DNA of 64,000 nucleotides from Paracoccaceae bacterium (GTDB taxonomy: Bacteria; Pseudomonadota; Alphaproteobacteria; Rhodobacterales; Rhodobacteraceae). The position numbers and the translations under genes are program-made. This document shows positions 1 through 8,999 of the stretch, piece after piece; the first letter of the stretch is position 1; each line of letters starts with the position of its first letter. The DNA lies in the NCBI GenBank assembly GCA_947504705.1, contig CANNIA010000010.1:1-64000 (forward strand), given 5' to 3'. Under the pieces are notes generated by a model. The model saw only the letters and a program-made list of their open reading frames with translations. It ran no database searches and had not been told where the DNA came from.

Positions 1-644
1 CCGGAATAGTCGGCGCAAGTGCGCCGCGCGGTGGGCAGAAGCTCGCCATCCGCCTTGTTCACCAGGATCAGGTCGGCCATTTCCATGATGCCGCGTTTGA
101 CGCCTTGGAGTTCGTCTCCTCCGGCCGGGGCGAGGAGGAGCAGGAAGATATCGGTCATCTCGGCGACCACGGTTTCGGATTGCCCGACACCCACGGTTTC
201 GATCAGGACGATATCAAAGCCTGCCGCTTCACAGATCGCGATTGCTTCGCGGGTGCGCCGGGCGACGCCGCCCAGTTGGGTTTGGCTGGGCGAGGGGCGG
301 ATGAACGCGTTTGGATCACGCGACAGACGCTCCATTCTGGTCTTGTCGCCAAGGATCGAGCCGCCGGAGCGGGCCGAGGAGGGATCGACTGCAAGGACCG
401 CCACTTTCAGGCCCATGGCCGTAAGCATCAGGCCAAAGGCTTCGATGAAGGTCGATTTGCCGACGCCGGGCGTGCCGGAAAGGCCGATCCGAAGGGCTTG
501 CCGACCCGGTTCGCGCAGGGCGTCAAGGAGAGCGAGCGCTTCGGTCCGGTGATCGGCGCGGCCGCTTTCGACCAGCGTGATCGCGCGGGCCAAGGCCCGG
601 CGGTCGCCAGCGCGGATCAGTCGGGCTCGGTCTTCGGCGTCCAT
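1..644 (-). CDS. meaB: MeaB/ArgK-type GTPase (methylmalonyl-CoA mutase chaperone), 3' end cut by window edge
   Basis: The minus-strand frame starts with ATG at 644 and is still open at base 1, so only the first 214 or so residues are present; the family is usually about 320-330 aa. Walker [10 protein letters not shown] lies at residues 57-65. It is followed by a stretch typical of MeaB ([17 protein letters not shown]), ETVGVGQSE and a G4-type NKAD near the cut end. MeaB proteins are SIMIBI-class GTPases that load and protect the B12 cofactor of methylmalonyl-CoA mutase. It is divergent from hrpB, with about 120 bp between the starts. Confidence 0.93.
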   Translation of the reverse strand, partial: MDAEDRARLIRAGDRRALARAITLVESGRADHRTEALALLDALREPGRQALRIGLSGTPGVGKSTFIEAFGLMLTAMGLKVAVLAVDPSSARSGGSILGDKTRMERLSRDPNAFIRPSPSQTQLGGVARRTREAIAICEAAGFDIVLIETVGVGQSETVVAEMTDIFLLLLAPAGGDELQGVKRGIMEMADLILVNKADGELLPTARRTCADYS

Positions 645-765
645 GCGGTCTCCCTCTTGGGTCTTTCTGCCGGATAGGGGCGGGCTTGGCGAGGGGCAGG
701 CAGGCGATTTCGGTCGAAAATCTTGGGGCTTCCCTTGGCAAGGGCCCGCGCGCCATAACCGGGGC

Positions 766-3177
766 ATGATCCTTTTGCCGGTTTCCTCGATCCTGCCCGA
801 CCTTGCCGATGCCTTGCAGGCGCGGGGGCTGGCGGTGTTGCAGGCGCCGCCGGGGGCGGGCAAGACGACGCTGGTGCCGCTGCATCTGCTGGCCACGACT
901 CCGGGCCGCATCCTGATGCTGGAACCCCGCCGTCTGGCCGCGCGGGGTGCGGCAGAGCGGATGGCCGAGACTTTGGGCGAAAGGGTTGGCCAGACAGTCG
1001 GCTACCGCATCCGGGGTGAAAGCAAAGTGTCCGCCGCCACCCGGATCGAGGTGGTGACCGAGGGCATCCTGACCCGGATGATCCAGTCCGACGCCGAGCT
1101 TTCGGGCGTAGGGCTGGTGATCTTTGACGAATTTCACGAACGCAGCCTGAATGCCGATCTTGGGTTGGCCTTGTGCCTGGAAGTGCGGGGGGCTTTGCGG
1201 CCCGACCTGCGGCTTCTGGTCATGTCGGCAACGCTGGATGCCGGCCCCGTGGCCGCGCTGATGGGGGATGCGCCGGTCATTTCGTCCGAGGGCCGGGCGT
1301 ATCCGGTGGAGACACGCTGGCTGCCGCGCCCGCCGGATGCCTCGTTGCGGCTGGAGGCGGTTGTGGCGCGGGCAGTACGGGAGGCGCTGGAGGAGACGGA
1401 CGGCGGGGTGCTGGTCTTCCTTCCGGGGGAAGGCGAAATCCGGCGGGTGGAGGGCCTGCTTGACGGTCTGCCGGGTGTGGCGATCCGGCCGCTTTTCGGG
1501 GCGATGGACTTTGCCGCGCAGCGTGCGGCCTTAGCCCCGACCGGGGCGCGGAAGGTGGTGCTGGCGACCTCCATTGCCGAAACCTCGCTGACCTTGCCGG
1601 ATATCCGGGTGGTGGTGGACGCAGGCCGGGCGCGACGGGCGCGGTTCGACCCGAACTCCGGCATGTCGCGGCTGGTGACGGAACGGGTCACGCGGGCCGA
1701 GGCGGATCAGCGCCGGGGCCGGGCTGGGCGGGTGGCTGAGGGGGTCTGTTACCGGCTGTGGACCAAGGGAGAGGAAGGTGGCCTTGCCGCCTTTCCGCCC
1801 GCCGAGATCGAGGTGGCGGACCTTTCCGGCCTTGCGCTGGAACTGGCGCTGTGGGGCGGGGTGGACCTGCCATTCCTGACGCCTCCGCCGTCCGGCCCGC
1901 TGGCCGAAGCGAAGGCGCTACTGCGCGGCCTTGGTGCCTTGGACGACAAGGGTCACATCACCGCGCATGGTCGCCAGTTGGCCGCCCTACCCCTGCATCC
2001 AAGGCTGGCGCATATGCTGGACGTGGCGGGACCGGAGGCGGCGACTTTGGCCGCCCTTCTGGCCGAACGAGACCCCCTGCGTGGGGCTCCGCCTGATCTG
2101 GGCTTGCGGATGCAGGCCGTGGCGCGCCCGGTGCCGGAGGTGCATCGCCCGACAGTCGAACGGATTCGGGGCGAGGCGAAGCGGCTGGCGGCTTCGTTCA
2201 AGGGCGCGGCAAGTGGTGCGCCCAAAGGCCTTTCACTGGCCGAAATGGCCGCCCTTGCCTATCCCGACCGGATCGGGCTGCGCCGCAAGGGCGAGGCGCC
2301 GCGTTGGGTCTTGTCGGGTGGAAAGGGGGCGGCGATGGCGGCGGGCCTGCCGCTGTCGGGCGCGCGGCTGATCGTGGCCACCGACCTTGATGGCGACGCC
2401 CGGGAAGCCACCGTGCGGCAGGCGGTGGCGATTTCGGAAGGTGAGGTTCGGGGGCTGTATGCCGACCGGATTGCCTGGGAGGAGGTTTGCGAATGGTCGC
2501 GGCGCGACGGGCGGGTGCTGTCGCGCCGGCAGGAGCGGCTGGGGGCGCTTGTGCTCGATGACCGGCATTGGGAAGCGCCGCCTGTCCGCGTGGCGCTAGC
2601 CGCGCTGGAGGGAATCAGGACCTTGGGCCTGCCATGGTCGGCGGCCTCACGGCGGCTACGGGCACGGGCGCGGCTGGCGCGAAGGGAGGGCTGGGCCGAG
2701 GTCGAGGACCCTGCCCTGCTGGCTTGCGCCGAAGACTGGCTTTTGCCGCATCTTTCGGGGCTGAAGACCGAGAGCGAGTTGAAGGCCTTTGACCTTCTGC
2801 CCGCCTTGCAGGCTCATCTGGGCTGGGACCGGTTGGCCGAGATGGATCGGCTGGTGCCGGGCAGCTTTGAAACTCCGCTGGGGCGGAAGATCCCGATCGA
2901 CTACGACGGCGAAGTTCCGGCCATTGAAGTGCGCCTGCAAGAGATGTTCGGGGTGACGGTGCATCCGGTCGTCGGAACCGACCGCCTGCCCCTGCGCATC
3001 ACGCTTCTTTCGCCTGCCCGCGCCCCGGTGCAGGTGACGACCGATCTGCCGCGGTTCTGGGCCACATCCTATGCCGATGTCAGGAAAGACATGCGCGGGG
3101 CCTATCCCCGCCATCCCTGGCCCGAAGACCCGACCGAGGCCGAGCCGACGTTGCGGGCGAAACCACGGGGGACGTGA
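766..3177 (+). CDS. hrpB: ATP-dependent helicase HrpB
   Basis: The product is 803 aa, close to E. coli HrpB (about 810). Walker A is at about residues 26-35 ([10 protein letters not shown]), the DEAH-box variant DEFH at 121-124, motif III SATLD follows, and motif [10 protein letters not shown] is present. The C-terminal part has the HrpB-specific region ending in a [28 protein letters not shown]-type tail typical of this subfamily, which is given here only by its position near the last 40 residues. The open frame extends upstream to 577, but ATG 766 gives the standard N-terminus ([13 protein letters not shown]). HrpB is a DExH-box RNA helicase of unclear physiological role in most bacteria. 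Confidence 0.95.
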   Translation: MILLPVSSILPDLADALQARGLAVLQAPPGAGKTTLVPLHLLATTPGRILMLEPRRLAARGAAERMAETLGERVGQTVGYRIRGESKVSAATRIEVVTEGILTRMIQSDAELSGVGLVIFDEFHERSLNADLGLALCLEVRGALRPDLRLLVMSATLDAGPVAALMGDAPVISSEGRAYPVETRWLPRPPDASLRLEAVVARAVREALEETDGGVLVFLPGEGEIRRVEGLLDGLPGVAIRPLFGAMDFAAQRAALAPTGARKVVLATSIAETSLTLPDIRVVVDAGRARRARFDPNSGMSRLVTERVTRAEADQRRGRAGRVAEGVCYRLWTKGEEGGLAAFPPAEIEVADLSGLALELALWGGVDLPFLTPPPSGPLAEAKALLRGLGALDDKGHITAHGRQLAALPLHPRLAHMLDVAGPEAATLAALLAERDPLRGAPPDLGLRMQAVARPVPEVHRPTVERIRGEAKRLAASFKGAASGAPKGLSLAEMAALAYPDRIGLRRKGEAPRWVLSGGKGAAMAAGLPLSGARLIVATDLDGDAREATVRQAVAISEGEVRGLYADRIAWEEVCEWSRRDGRVLSRRQERLGALVLDDRHWEAPPVRVALAALEGIRTLGLPWSAASRRLRARARLARREGWAEVEDPALLACAEDWLLPHLSGLKTESELKAFDLLPALQAHLGWDRLAEMDRLVPGSFETPLGRKIPIDYDGEVPAIEVRLQEMFGVTVHPVVGTDRLPLRITLLSPARAPVQVTTDLPRFWATSYADVRKDMRGAYPRHPWPEDPTEAEPTLRAKPRGT

Positions 3178-3300
3178 GGCACCAAGTTTCTTCCCTAAGG
3201 AATTTGGCCCGTCTTTCACACCTGCAACAGAGATTGACCACCGGGGCTCTTTCCCCCTGCGGGCGCGCGGCCTATGAGAGGCGCTAACATTTGAGGGCGG

Positions 3301-4499
3301 ATGATGCAGATCGACAGGCAAGCACAGCGGGCGCGTTGGGCAGTGGCGGCCATGTTCATGGCCAATGGCCTTGCGACCGGTATCTGGGCGACGCAGATCC
3401 CGTTCCTTCTGCCCCGCCACCAGATCACTGAATCCACGCTGGGCCTTCTGATCCTGGTTCTGGGGATCGGGGCCGTTTCCGCCATGCTTTTCTCGGGACG
3501 CCTGATCGTCCTGTTCGGCCTGCGGCGGGTCCTGACGGTTTTCGCGCTGGCGATGATCCCTACCCTGCCATTGATCGTCTTTGCCCCGACGCTTTGGCTA
3601 CTGGCCCCGGCAATGGCTGCCTTTGGCGCGATTGCGGGGTCGATGGATGTGGCGATGAACGCCCAAGCAGTCGAGGTCGAGCGCAGGCTGGGTCGAGCGA
3701 TCATGTCGGCCTCGCATGGGTTCTGGAGCCTTGGCGGCTTTGTCGGCGGCTCTGTAGGCAGCTATGCCATCGTGAAGCTTGGTGCCGAGGGGCAGTCATT
3801 GCTTGCAGCACTGGCAATCGGGTGTCTCGTGGTTGGTGCGATGGCGTTCCTTCCGCCGCCCCTGCCGCAAGCAAGCCCCGAGGGCGCGCTCGCCCCGAAG
3901 CACCAGCTTTTCCCGCGCGACTTCCACATCTGGCTGCTGGGATCCTGACGCTGTTTGCGATGATTCCCGAGGGGGCGGTGCTCGACTGGGCCGCGATCTA
4001 TCTGCAGAAAGAGCTGGGCTCTTCGGTCGTCACCTCGGGCTTGGGCTTTGCCTGCTTTGCCGGCACCATGGCCATCATGCGGTTTCTGGGCGACGGGGTG
4101 CGCAACCGGTTTGGCGCGGTTCGCACCTTGCGGGTCTCGGGTTTTATGGGTGCTGCGGGGCTGATGGGGGGCGCACTGGCCCCCTTTGACTGGGTCGCGA
4201 TAGTCAGCTTTGCAGCGGCGGGTATTGGCGTGGCGAATATGGTCCCGGTATTGTTTTCAGCCGCTGGAAACCACCCGCGCTTGCCTGCGGCTTCGGCGAT
4301 CTCGATTGCGACGATGGTCGGCTATTGCGGCATTCTTGTCGCGCCGTCATCCATCGGATTTCTGGCCGAGCATGTGGGCTTTCGGCCGACCTATGCCGGG
4401 CTGTCGCTGTTGTTGGTCATCGTGGCGCTTATGGCCGGACGCGCGGCGGACGCCGATGCGGCAAGGCCAGCCCGCACTGCTGAAGCGGTGGCGGGCTGA
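3301..4499 (+). pseudogene. MFS transporter split by a -1 frameshift
   Basis: The first half (3301-3948, 215 aa, frame 1) encodes about six membrane segments of a sugar/FucP-like or YbjJ-like MFS protein. It ends HIWLLGS then TGA at 3946-3948. The second half continues in frame 3 from about 3940 to 4499 with the remaining segments (GILTLFAMIPEGAVLDW onward). Adding one base in the GGG at 3939-3941 would restore a continuous protein of about 398 aa, the normal length. A GAGG ribosome-binding sequence precedes ATG 3301. It could be a real null allele or a single-base sequencing error; no other lesion is visible in the gene. Confidence 0.85.
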
Positions 4500-4523
4500 T
4501 CTTCCTAAAGGGCTAGAGCATAC

Positions 4524-5018
4524 TTAGACCGCGCCCATGTAATCGAGCTTGCCAAGCTCGATCCCGTTGTGGCGCAGGATGTTGTAGGCGGTGGTCACAT
4601 GGAAAAAGAACTGCGGCAAGGCGAAGAAGGACAGGTAATCCGCGCCCGACAGGGTCATGTCCCGGCCACCGGCCTTGAAGGCGATCTGACGCTCGGCCGC
4701 CTTGGAGAAATCCTCGGCAGTGAAACCTGCCATGTAGCCGCGGACGGCGCTGATGCGGTCACGAAGCTCGGCAAAGCTGGTTTCGGTATCGGGGAAGCTC
4801 TTCGGCTCTTGCCCTGCAAGCCGGGCCGTTCCGCGGACCGCGAAGTCGCAGGCAATCTGAACCTGACGGGTGAACGGCAACATGTCGGGGTAAAGGCGGT
4901 CAGCAAGAAGGACCTCGGGCTTGAATTTCTTCGCCTCGCACTGCGCCTCGGCCTTGGTGAGGATGGCGGAAAGGGCAGCAAAGAAACGGTCGAAGACGGC
5001 GACGGATTGGCGGTGCAT
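4524..5018 (-). CDS. DUF1993 family protein
   Basis: This 164-aa protein begins MHRQSVAVFDRFFAALSAIL and carries the features of DUF1993: an Asp-Arg-Leu-Tyr-Pro-Asp-Met segment near residue 40 and a C-terminal FFFHVTTAYNILRHNG stretch. DUF1993 folds are related to DinB/YfiT four-helix bundles; no catalytic function is established. The start at 5018 is chosen because AGGAGG lies just upstream; the open frame itself runs to about 5411 but that extension overlaps the next gene and is not protein-like. It converges with the broken MFS gene, 24 bp away. Confidence 0.85.
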   Translation of the reverse strand: MHRQSVAVFDRFFAALSAILTKAEAQCEAKKFKPEVLLADRLYPDMLPFTRQVQIACDFAVRGTARLAGQEPKSFPDTETSFAELRDRISAVRGYMAGFTAEDFSKAAERQIAFKAGGRDMTLSGADYLSFFALPQFFFHVTTAYNILRHNGIELGKLDYMGAV

Positions 5019-5107
5019 TGGGGCCTCCTCTGGCGCAGATAAACCTGCGAATTGTGCGGACCATAACCCCCGGCAGGGAAAGGGGCCAGCCCTGCCGGTA
5101 AGCTCCT

Positions 5108-5473
5108 TTATAGGACCCCCTGTGCGGCAATCATCACGACCCCCATGATCAGCACGAAGGCACCCTCGATCCGGGCGGCGGCTATGGTCTTCTGGCTGAA
5201 AAGCGAGGCCGCCGCCAGAAGGGCGGCGATGGCGAGGATCGCGAAGATCGCGGTGACGAGCGCGGTGATGGTGGCGGTGGCGCCGATGACTCAGGCCATG
5301 AAGGAGGTTCCGGCCAGCTGAAAGGCCATGGCCATGACGGGCATACGCGACGGAGGGGTGATGCCGTGGCTGCCGACCGACCAGATCTTGCCGAAGATCG
5401 GTCCGAACCACAGGACCCCAAGCCCGAAGCTGACAACCGTGCCGGCAATGACCGCCGTCCAGTTTACGCCCAT
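5108..5473 (-). pseudogene. DUF1761 membrane protein interrupted by an in-frame TGA
   Basis: The N-terminal half (MGVNWTAVIAGTVVSFGLG, then WFGPIFGKIW) is the signature start of DUF1761 small membrane proteins. After FQLAGTSFMA the frame hits TGA at 5291-5293. The same frame then continues without another stop through VIGATATITALVTAIFAIL and two more hydrophobic segments to TAA at 5108-5110, giving the usual family length of about 120 aa. The TGA most simply replaces a TGG tryptophan codon. It lies just downstream of the SRPBCC gene and is probably the last gene of the arsR operon. Confidence 0.82.
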
Positions 5474-5480
5474 GAGAATC

Positions 5481-5921
5481 TCATCCGTTTTTCGCATCCT
5501 TTTCCGTAAAGGTTGCCGCAAGTTTCTCCAGAATGCCGGTCCAGCCCCTTTGATGGTTGTCGCGGCTTTCCTCGGTCATGAATTTCACATGGGTCAGCAC
5601 GATGTCGGTGCCATCGGTCACCGGCGTCAGCTGGAGTTCAACCTGGGTGCCCGGGGCAGACCAGGGGGCCTCCCAGGTGAGGGCGAGGCGCGAAAAGGGC
5701 TCTAGCACAAGATAGGTGCCTTCGTGCGGATAGGGCTTGTCGCCCTGCATCATGACGAAGAACCGCCCGCCGATACGCGGATCGGAGCGGGCCTCGGAGA
5801 CATGCGTATCGGGCCCCGGCGATATGAAGCGGCGCATGGTTTCGGGGTCAAGCCAGGCGTTGTAGACCGCTTGCGGACTGGCCTTCAGGGTCCGTCGGCA
5901 GGTGAGGGTCAGGTCAGTCAT
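5481..5921 (-). CDS. SRPBCC / AHSA1 family protein
   Basis: This 146-aa protein belongs to the START-like AHSA1 group (Activator of Hsp90 ATPase homologue 1-like). It opens with a TLTCRRTLKASPQAVYNAWL-type first strand and helix, has a GGRFFVMMQGD turn, and ends with the long C-terminal helix. Its ATG (5921) sits inside the last codons of the arsR gene with an 8-bp overlap, which suggests translational coupling. AHSA1-ArsR pairs are common; the regulator usually controls the pair, and the ligand or substrate is generally unknown. An upstream in-frame start at 5960 is less likely because it would overlap arsR further. Confidence 0.88.
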   Translation of the reverse strand: MTDLTLTCRRTLKASPQAVYNAWLDPETMRRFISPGPDTHVSEARSDPRIGGRFFVMMQGDKPYPHEGTYLVLEPFSRLALTWEAPWSAPGTQVELQLTPVTDGTDIVLTHVKFMTEESRDNHQRGWTGILEKLAATFTEKDAKNG

Positions 5922-6225
5922 CGGATTTGTCCTTTGCAAGATGGGCTTCCAGGGCATCAAGCCGAAGCTCCCAGATCGAGCGAAGTTGCTGGAACCAGCG
6001 GTCGACCTCGGCCAGTGGTGCGGTCTGAAGCTCGATCAGGTGCTCGCGCCATTGGGTTCGGCGGCTGACCAGACCGGCCCGCTCCAGCACCATGATATGC
6101 TTTGACACGGCGTTAAGACTTATGTCGAAGCGCACCGCGATGTCGGTCACCCGCGAAGGGCCTTCCTGAGCCAGATGCGACAGGATCGCCCGTCGCGTCG
6201 GATCGCCCGCGGCTTTGAGCACCAT
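5914..6225 (-). CDS. ArsR/SmtB-family regulator
   Basis: A 103-aa winged-helix protein with the typical opening LKAAGDPTRRAILSHL and the recognition helix ISLNAVSKHIMVLERAGLV. It lacks the CxC metal site of arsenic-sensing ArsR proteins in the recognition helix, so it is probably a non-metal sensor of the type coupled to AHSA1/SRPBCC genes. An in-frame TAA upstream of the ATG at 6225 fixes the start closely. It is the first gene of the arsR-SRPBCC-DUF1761 unit and has a likely operator just upstream. Confidence 0.9.
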   Translation of the reverse strand: MVLKAAGDPTRRAILSHLAQEGPSRVTDIAVRFDISLNAVSKHIMVLERAGLVSRRTQWREHLIELQTAPLAEVDRWFQQLRSIWELRLDALEAHLAKDKSDD

Positions 6226-6253
6226 GGTCAGGGGGTCGGAGTCGATTCGTTAA

Positions 6254-6274
6254 ACCATATGGTGAAATTACCAT
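6254..6274. promoter_or_regulatory. Dyad half-sites, probable ArsR operator
   Basis: ACCATATGGT (6254-6263) is a perfect 10-bp palindrome. ATGGT (6259-6263) also pairs with ACCAT (6270-6274) across 6 bp, so three half-sites of the same sequence lie within 21 bp. The block is 29-49 bp upstream of the arsR start, the usual place for autoregulation. Confidence 0.5.
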
Positions 6275-6315
6275 CGATCCGCCCCTCAATCAGCCATTTT
6301 GGTGAATGATAGCTG

Positions 6316-6348
6316 AAAGAAAAATCGCGCAAGTCGACGACGGGCGCG
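6316..6348 (-). terminator. Probable intrinsic terminator of argF
   Basis: Read on the minus strand, a 5-bp GC stem (CGCGC / GCGCG) with a 13-base loop is followed directly by ATTTTTCTTTC. It lies 13 bases after the argF stop. The stem is short. Confidence 0.45.
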
Positions 6349-6360
6349 GTGAGTGGCCGA

Positions 6361-7287
6361 TCAGACGCTGAGGCACCAGCGCATGACGGCCTTTTGTGCG
6401 TGCAGGCGGTTTTCGGCCTCGTCGAAGATCACCGAATGCGGGCCGTCCATCACGGCGCTGGTCGCCTCGTCGTTGCGATGCGCGGGCAGGCAATGCATGA
6501 ACAGCGCGTCGGGCTTGGCGCGGGTCATCAGCTGCTCGTTCACCTGATAGGGGCGGAGCTGGTTGTGGCGGCGTTCCTTGGTCGACTCGGGATCGTGCAT
6601 CGAGACCCAGGTGTCGGTGACAACAAGGTCAGCGCCTTCAACGGCGGTGAAGGGGTCGCGCTGGATCGTGACGCGGCTGCCTTTGGACCGGGCGAATTCG
6701 ACGAACTTGTCTTCGGGGTCCAGCGTTTCCGGGCCGGTGAAGGTGAAGTCGAACCCGAACTGGCCGGCCGCATGCAGGAAGGACGAACAGACGTTGTTGC
6801 CGTCGCCGCACCAGACGACCTTGCGGCCTTTGATCGGGCCACGGTGTTCCTCATAGGTCATCACATCGGCCATGATCTGGCAGGGGTGGCTGCGGTTGGT
6901 CAGGCCATTGATCACCGGGACGGTCGCATGCTCTGCCATTTCCAGAAGCGTTGCTTCTTCAAAGGTGCGGATCATGATCAGGTCAACATAGCGCGACAGG
7001 ACCCGGGCGGTATCCGCGATGGTTTCGCCATGGCCAAGCTGCATTTCCTTGCCGGAAAGGACCAAAGTCTCGCCACCCATTTGGCGCACGCCCACGTCAA
7101 AGGACACGCGGGTGCGGGTCGAAGGCTTTTCGAAGATCAGCGCAACCATTTGGCCCTTGAGCGGCTGGTCATCATCGGGCGTGCCCTTGGGGCGGGTGTT
7201 GCGGGCGGTCTTCATCGCCTGAGCAGAATCGATCATGGCCCGAAGGTCGGCGGGGGTGGTCTTGTGGATATCGAGGAAGTGCTTCAT
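6361..7287 (-). CDS. argF: Ornithine carbamoyltransferase
   Basis: This 308-aa enzyme makes citrulline from carbamoyl phosphate and ornithine in arginine synthesis. The carbamoyl-phosphate motif STRTR is at residues 56-60, HPCQ at 134-137, the ornithine-loop segment DTWVSM at 225-230, and the catalytic HCLPAHR at 265-271. Length and N-terminus (MKHFLDI) are standard. It lies downstream of argD on the same strand with a 118-bp gap that contains a strong hairpin. Confidence 0.97.
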   Translation of the reverse strand: MKHFLDIHKTTPADLRAMIDSAQAMKTARNTRPKGTPDDDQPLKGQMVALIFEKPSTRTRVSFDVGVRQMGGETLVLSGKEMQLGHGETIADTARVLSRYVDLIMIRTFEEATLLEMAEHATVPVINGLTNRSHPCQIMADVMTYEEHRGPIKGRKVVWCGDGNNVCSSFLHAAGQFGFDFTFTGPETLDPEDKFVEFARSKGSRVTIQRDPFTAVEGADLVVTDTWVSMHDPESTKERRHNQLRPYQVNEQLMTRAKPDALFMHCLPAHRNDEATSAVMDGPHSVIFDEAENRLHAQKAVMRWCLSV

Positions 7288-7335
7288 TTCGTTTCGCTTT
7301 TCTGAACCGGCGGAACCGGAGGTTTCACACCTTCC

Positions 7336-7376
7336 GCAGCCTTGGTTTCTTGGACCAATGGTGCAACCAAGGCTGC
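7336..7376 (-). other. 12-bp perfect inverted repeat between argD and argF
   Basis: GCAGCCTTGGTT (7336-7347) pairs perfectly with AACCAAGGCTGC (7365-7376) across a 17-base loop. No T-run follows in the argD-to-argF direction, so it is not a classical terminator. It could be an mRNA stabiliser, processing site or attenuator-like element that sets the argD:argF ratio. Confidence 0.6.
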
Positions 7377-7405
7377 ACCCGTGGGATATTCGGGGAAGAG
7401 AAAGC

Positions 7406-8596
7406 TCAGGCGGCCTTTTCCAGACTGGTTGCTGTCTCGTCGAGGCGGGTCAATGCTTCGGCGATGTCGGCGTCAGGGATGTTGAGCGCGGGCAGCAGTC
7501 GCAGCACGTCGTCAGCGGCCGCGATGGTGAGGATGCCTTGGTCATAGCCAGCCTTGACCACATCGGCGGGGGCGGGCTTGCATTTCAGACCCAGCATCAG
7601 GCCTTCGCCCCGGACGGATTCGAACACTTGCGGGTGGCGGGCGACAAGGCTTTCAAGGCCCTGACGCATCAATGCGCCCTTGCGGGCAACCTCGGCCAGG
7701 AAGGCGGGGTCGGAGATCAGTTCGACAACCTTCGCGCCCACCGCGCAGCCCAGGGGATTGCCGCCATAGGTCGAGCCATGGGTGCCTGCGGTCATGCCTT
7801 TCGCCGCGTTTTCGGTCGCCAGCAAAGCACCCAGCGGGAAGCCGCCGCCGATGCCTTTGGCGACCATCATGATGTCGGGGGTTACCCCCGCCCATTCATG
7901 TGCAAAGAGGCGACCGGTGCGGCCCATGCCACATTGCACCTCGTCGAAGATCAAAAGCGTGCCGGTTTCATCGCAAAGATCGCGCAGGCCCTTCAGGCAC
8001 TGGTCGGGGGTCACGCGAATGCCGCCTTCGCCCTGGATCGGCTCGATGATCACGGCGCAGGTCTTGTCGGTAATCGTAGCGCGGATCGCGTCGTGGTCAG
8101 CTTCGGAGCTGGGCCATTTCAGATGGACGAACCCCGGCATCAGCGGGCCGAAGCCCTTGACCATCTTCTCGGACCCCGCCGCCGCGATGGCACCGGTGGA
8201 GCGGCCGTGGAACGCGCCTTCGAAGGCCACGATCTCCACCCGTTCAGGCTGGCCGTTTTCATAGTAGAACTTGCGCGCCATCTTGATCGCAAGCTCGGCG
8301 GTCTCGGTCCCGGAATTGGTGAAGAACACCGTGTCGGCGAAGGTTTGGTCGGTCAGAAGCTTAGCCAGCCGTTCCTGTTCCGGCACGGTATAGACGTTCG
8401 AGACATGCCAGAGCTTCTGCGCCTGTTCGGTCAGGGTCTTCACCAGATCGGGGTGGGCGTGGCCCAGCGAGTTCACTGCAATACCGGACCCAAGGTCCAG
8501 ATATCGGCGACCATCCTCCGCCATCAGCCAGCTGCCTTCGCCGCGGGCAAAGGCAAGCGGCGCGCGGTTGTAGGTCGGCAAGACGGACGGGATCAT
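7406..8596 (-). CDS. argD: Acetylornithine aminotransferase
   Basis: A 396-aa class III PLP aminotransferase that converts N-acetylglutamate semialdehyde to N-acetylornithine (often also succinyl-diaminopimelate chemistry). The PLP lysine lies in [12 protein letters not shown] (K247), the PLP-ring Asp in FDEVQ (about 218-221), and the [10 protein letters not shown] phosphate-binding loop near residue 96. The start at 8596 ([10 protein letters not shown]) is preferred to 8623 because AAGGA lies at the right distance. It is first in an argD-argF unit. Confidence 0.95.
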   Translation of the reverse strand: MIPSVLPTYNRAPLAFARGEGSWLMAEDGRRYLDLGSGIAVNSLGHAHPDLVKTLTEQAQKLWHVSNVYTVPEQERLAKLLTDQTFADTVFFTNSGTETAELAIKMARKFYYENGQPERVEIVAFEGAFHGRSTGAIAAAGSEKMVKGFGPLMPGFVHLKWPSSEADHDAIRATITDKTCAVIIEPIQGEGGIRVTPDQCLKGLRDLCDETGTLLIFDEVQCGMGRTGRLFAHEWAGVTPDIMMVAKGIGGGFPLGALLATENAAKGMTAGTHGSTYGGNPLGCAVGAKVVELISDPAFLAEVARKGALMRQGLESLVARHPQVFESVRGEGLMLGLKCKPAPADVVKAGYDQGILTIAAADDVLRLLPALNIPDADIAEALTRLDETATSLEKAA

Positions 8597-8999
8597 GAGC
8601 GGGGTCCTTGGAATGAAAGCCAATGGGTGCCTGACGGCGGGGCTATAGTCAACTTGGGGAAGATGCGGCGCAATGGGCGCGCCAATGACGGCAGCAGGGC
8701 TCAGACGCGGGGGCGTCGGCGCGAGACAGGGATATGTCGGGTAGCTGCGGTCATGCGGGCCTTCTAGCCCGGCTTCCCAATTCCGTAAAGCCCTTCCGCG
8801 GAAATCGCCACCTTACAGGGGCCAGCTGCCTTGCGACCAATTCCCGCAGGGATTGCGTTTAAGGCTTGCCGCTTGGGCAAAGGCCTTTTTTGCTGGAAAT
8901 GGTCTGTAAAGGCTGGCAAGGCAGGATCAAGGGGCTGGTCACCAGTGGCCCGCCATTCCATCGACCGACCGCAACGGGGACGAGGTTTCGAAGGACCGC
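8597..8999. other. Intergenic region between divergent argD and the Hint gene
   Basis: This 403-bp stretch has no credible gene on either strand. It must hold the argD promoter (a TTGACTATAG sequence lies about 50 bp upstream of argD on the minus strand) and that of the Hint-domain gene, whose AAGGA ribosome site is at about 8991. I saw no further structure. Confidence 0.6.

Noticed and set aside
5291-5293. TGA in the DUF1761 gene as a selenocysteine codon
   Set aside because: DUF1761 is not a selenoprotein family, the position is a membrane helix, and a TGG to TGA mutation is simpler.
5019-5411. Possible N-terminal extension of the DUF1993 protein on the minus strand
   Set aside because: The extension overlaps the DUF1761 gene in another frame, has a low-complexity His/Arg composition, and an AGGAGG site sits at the shorter start.
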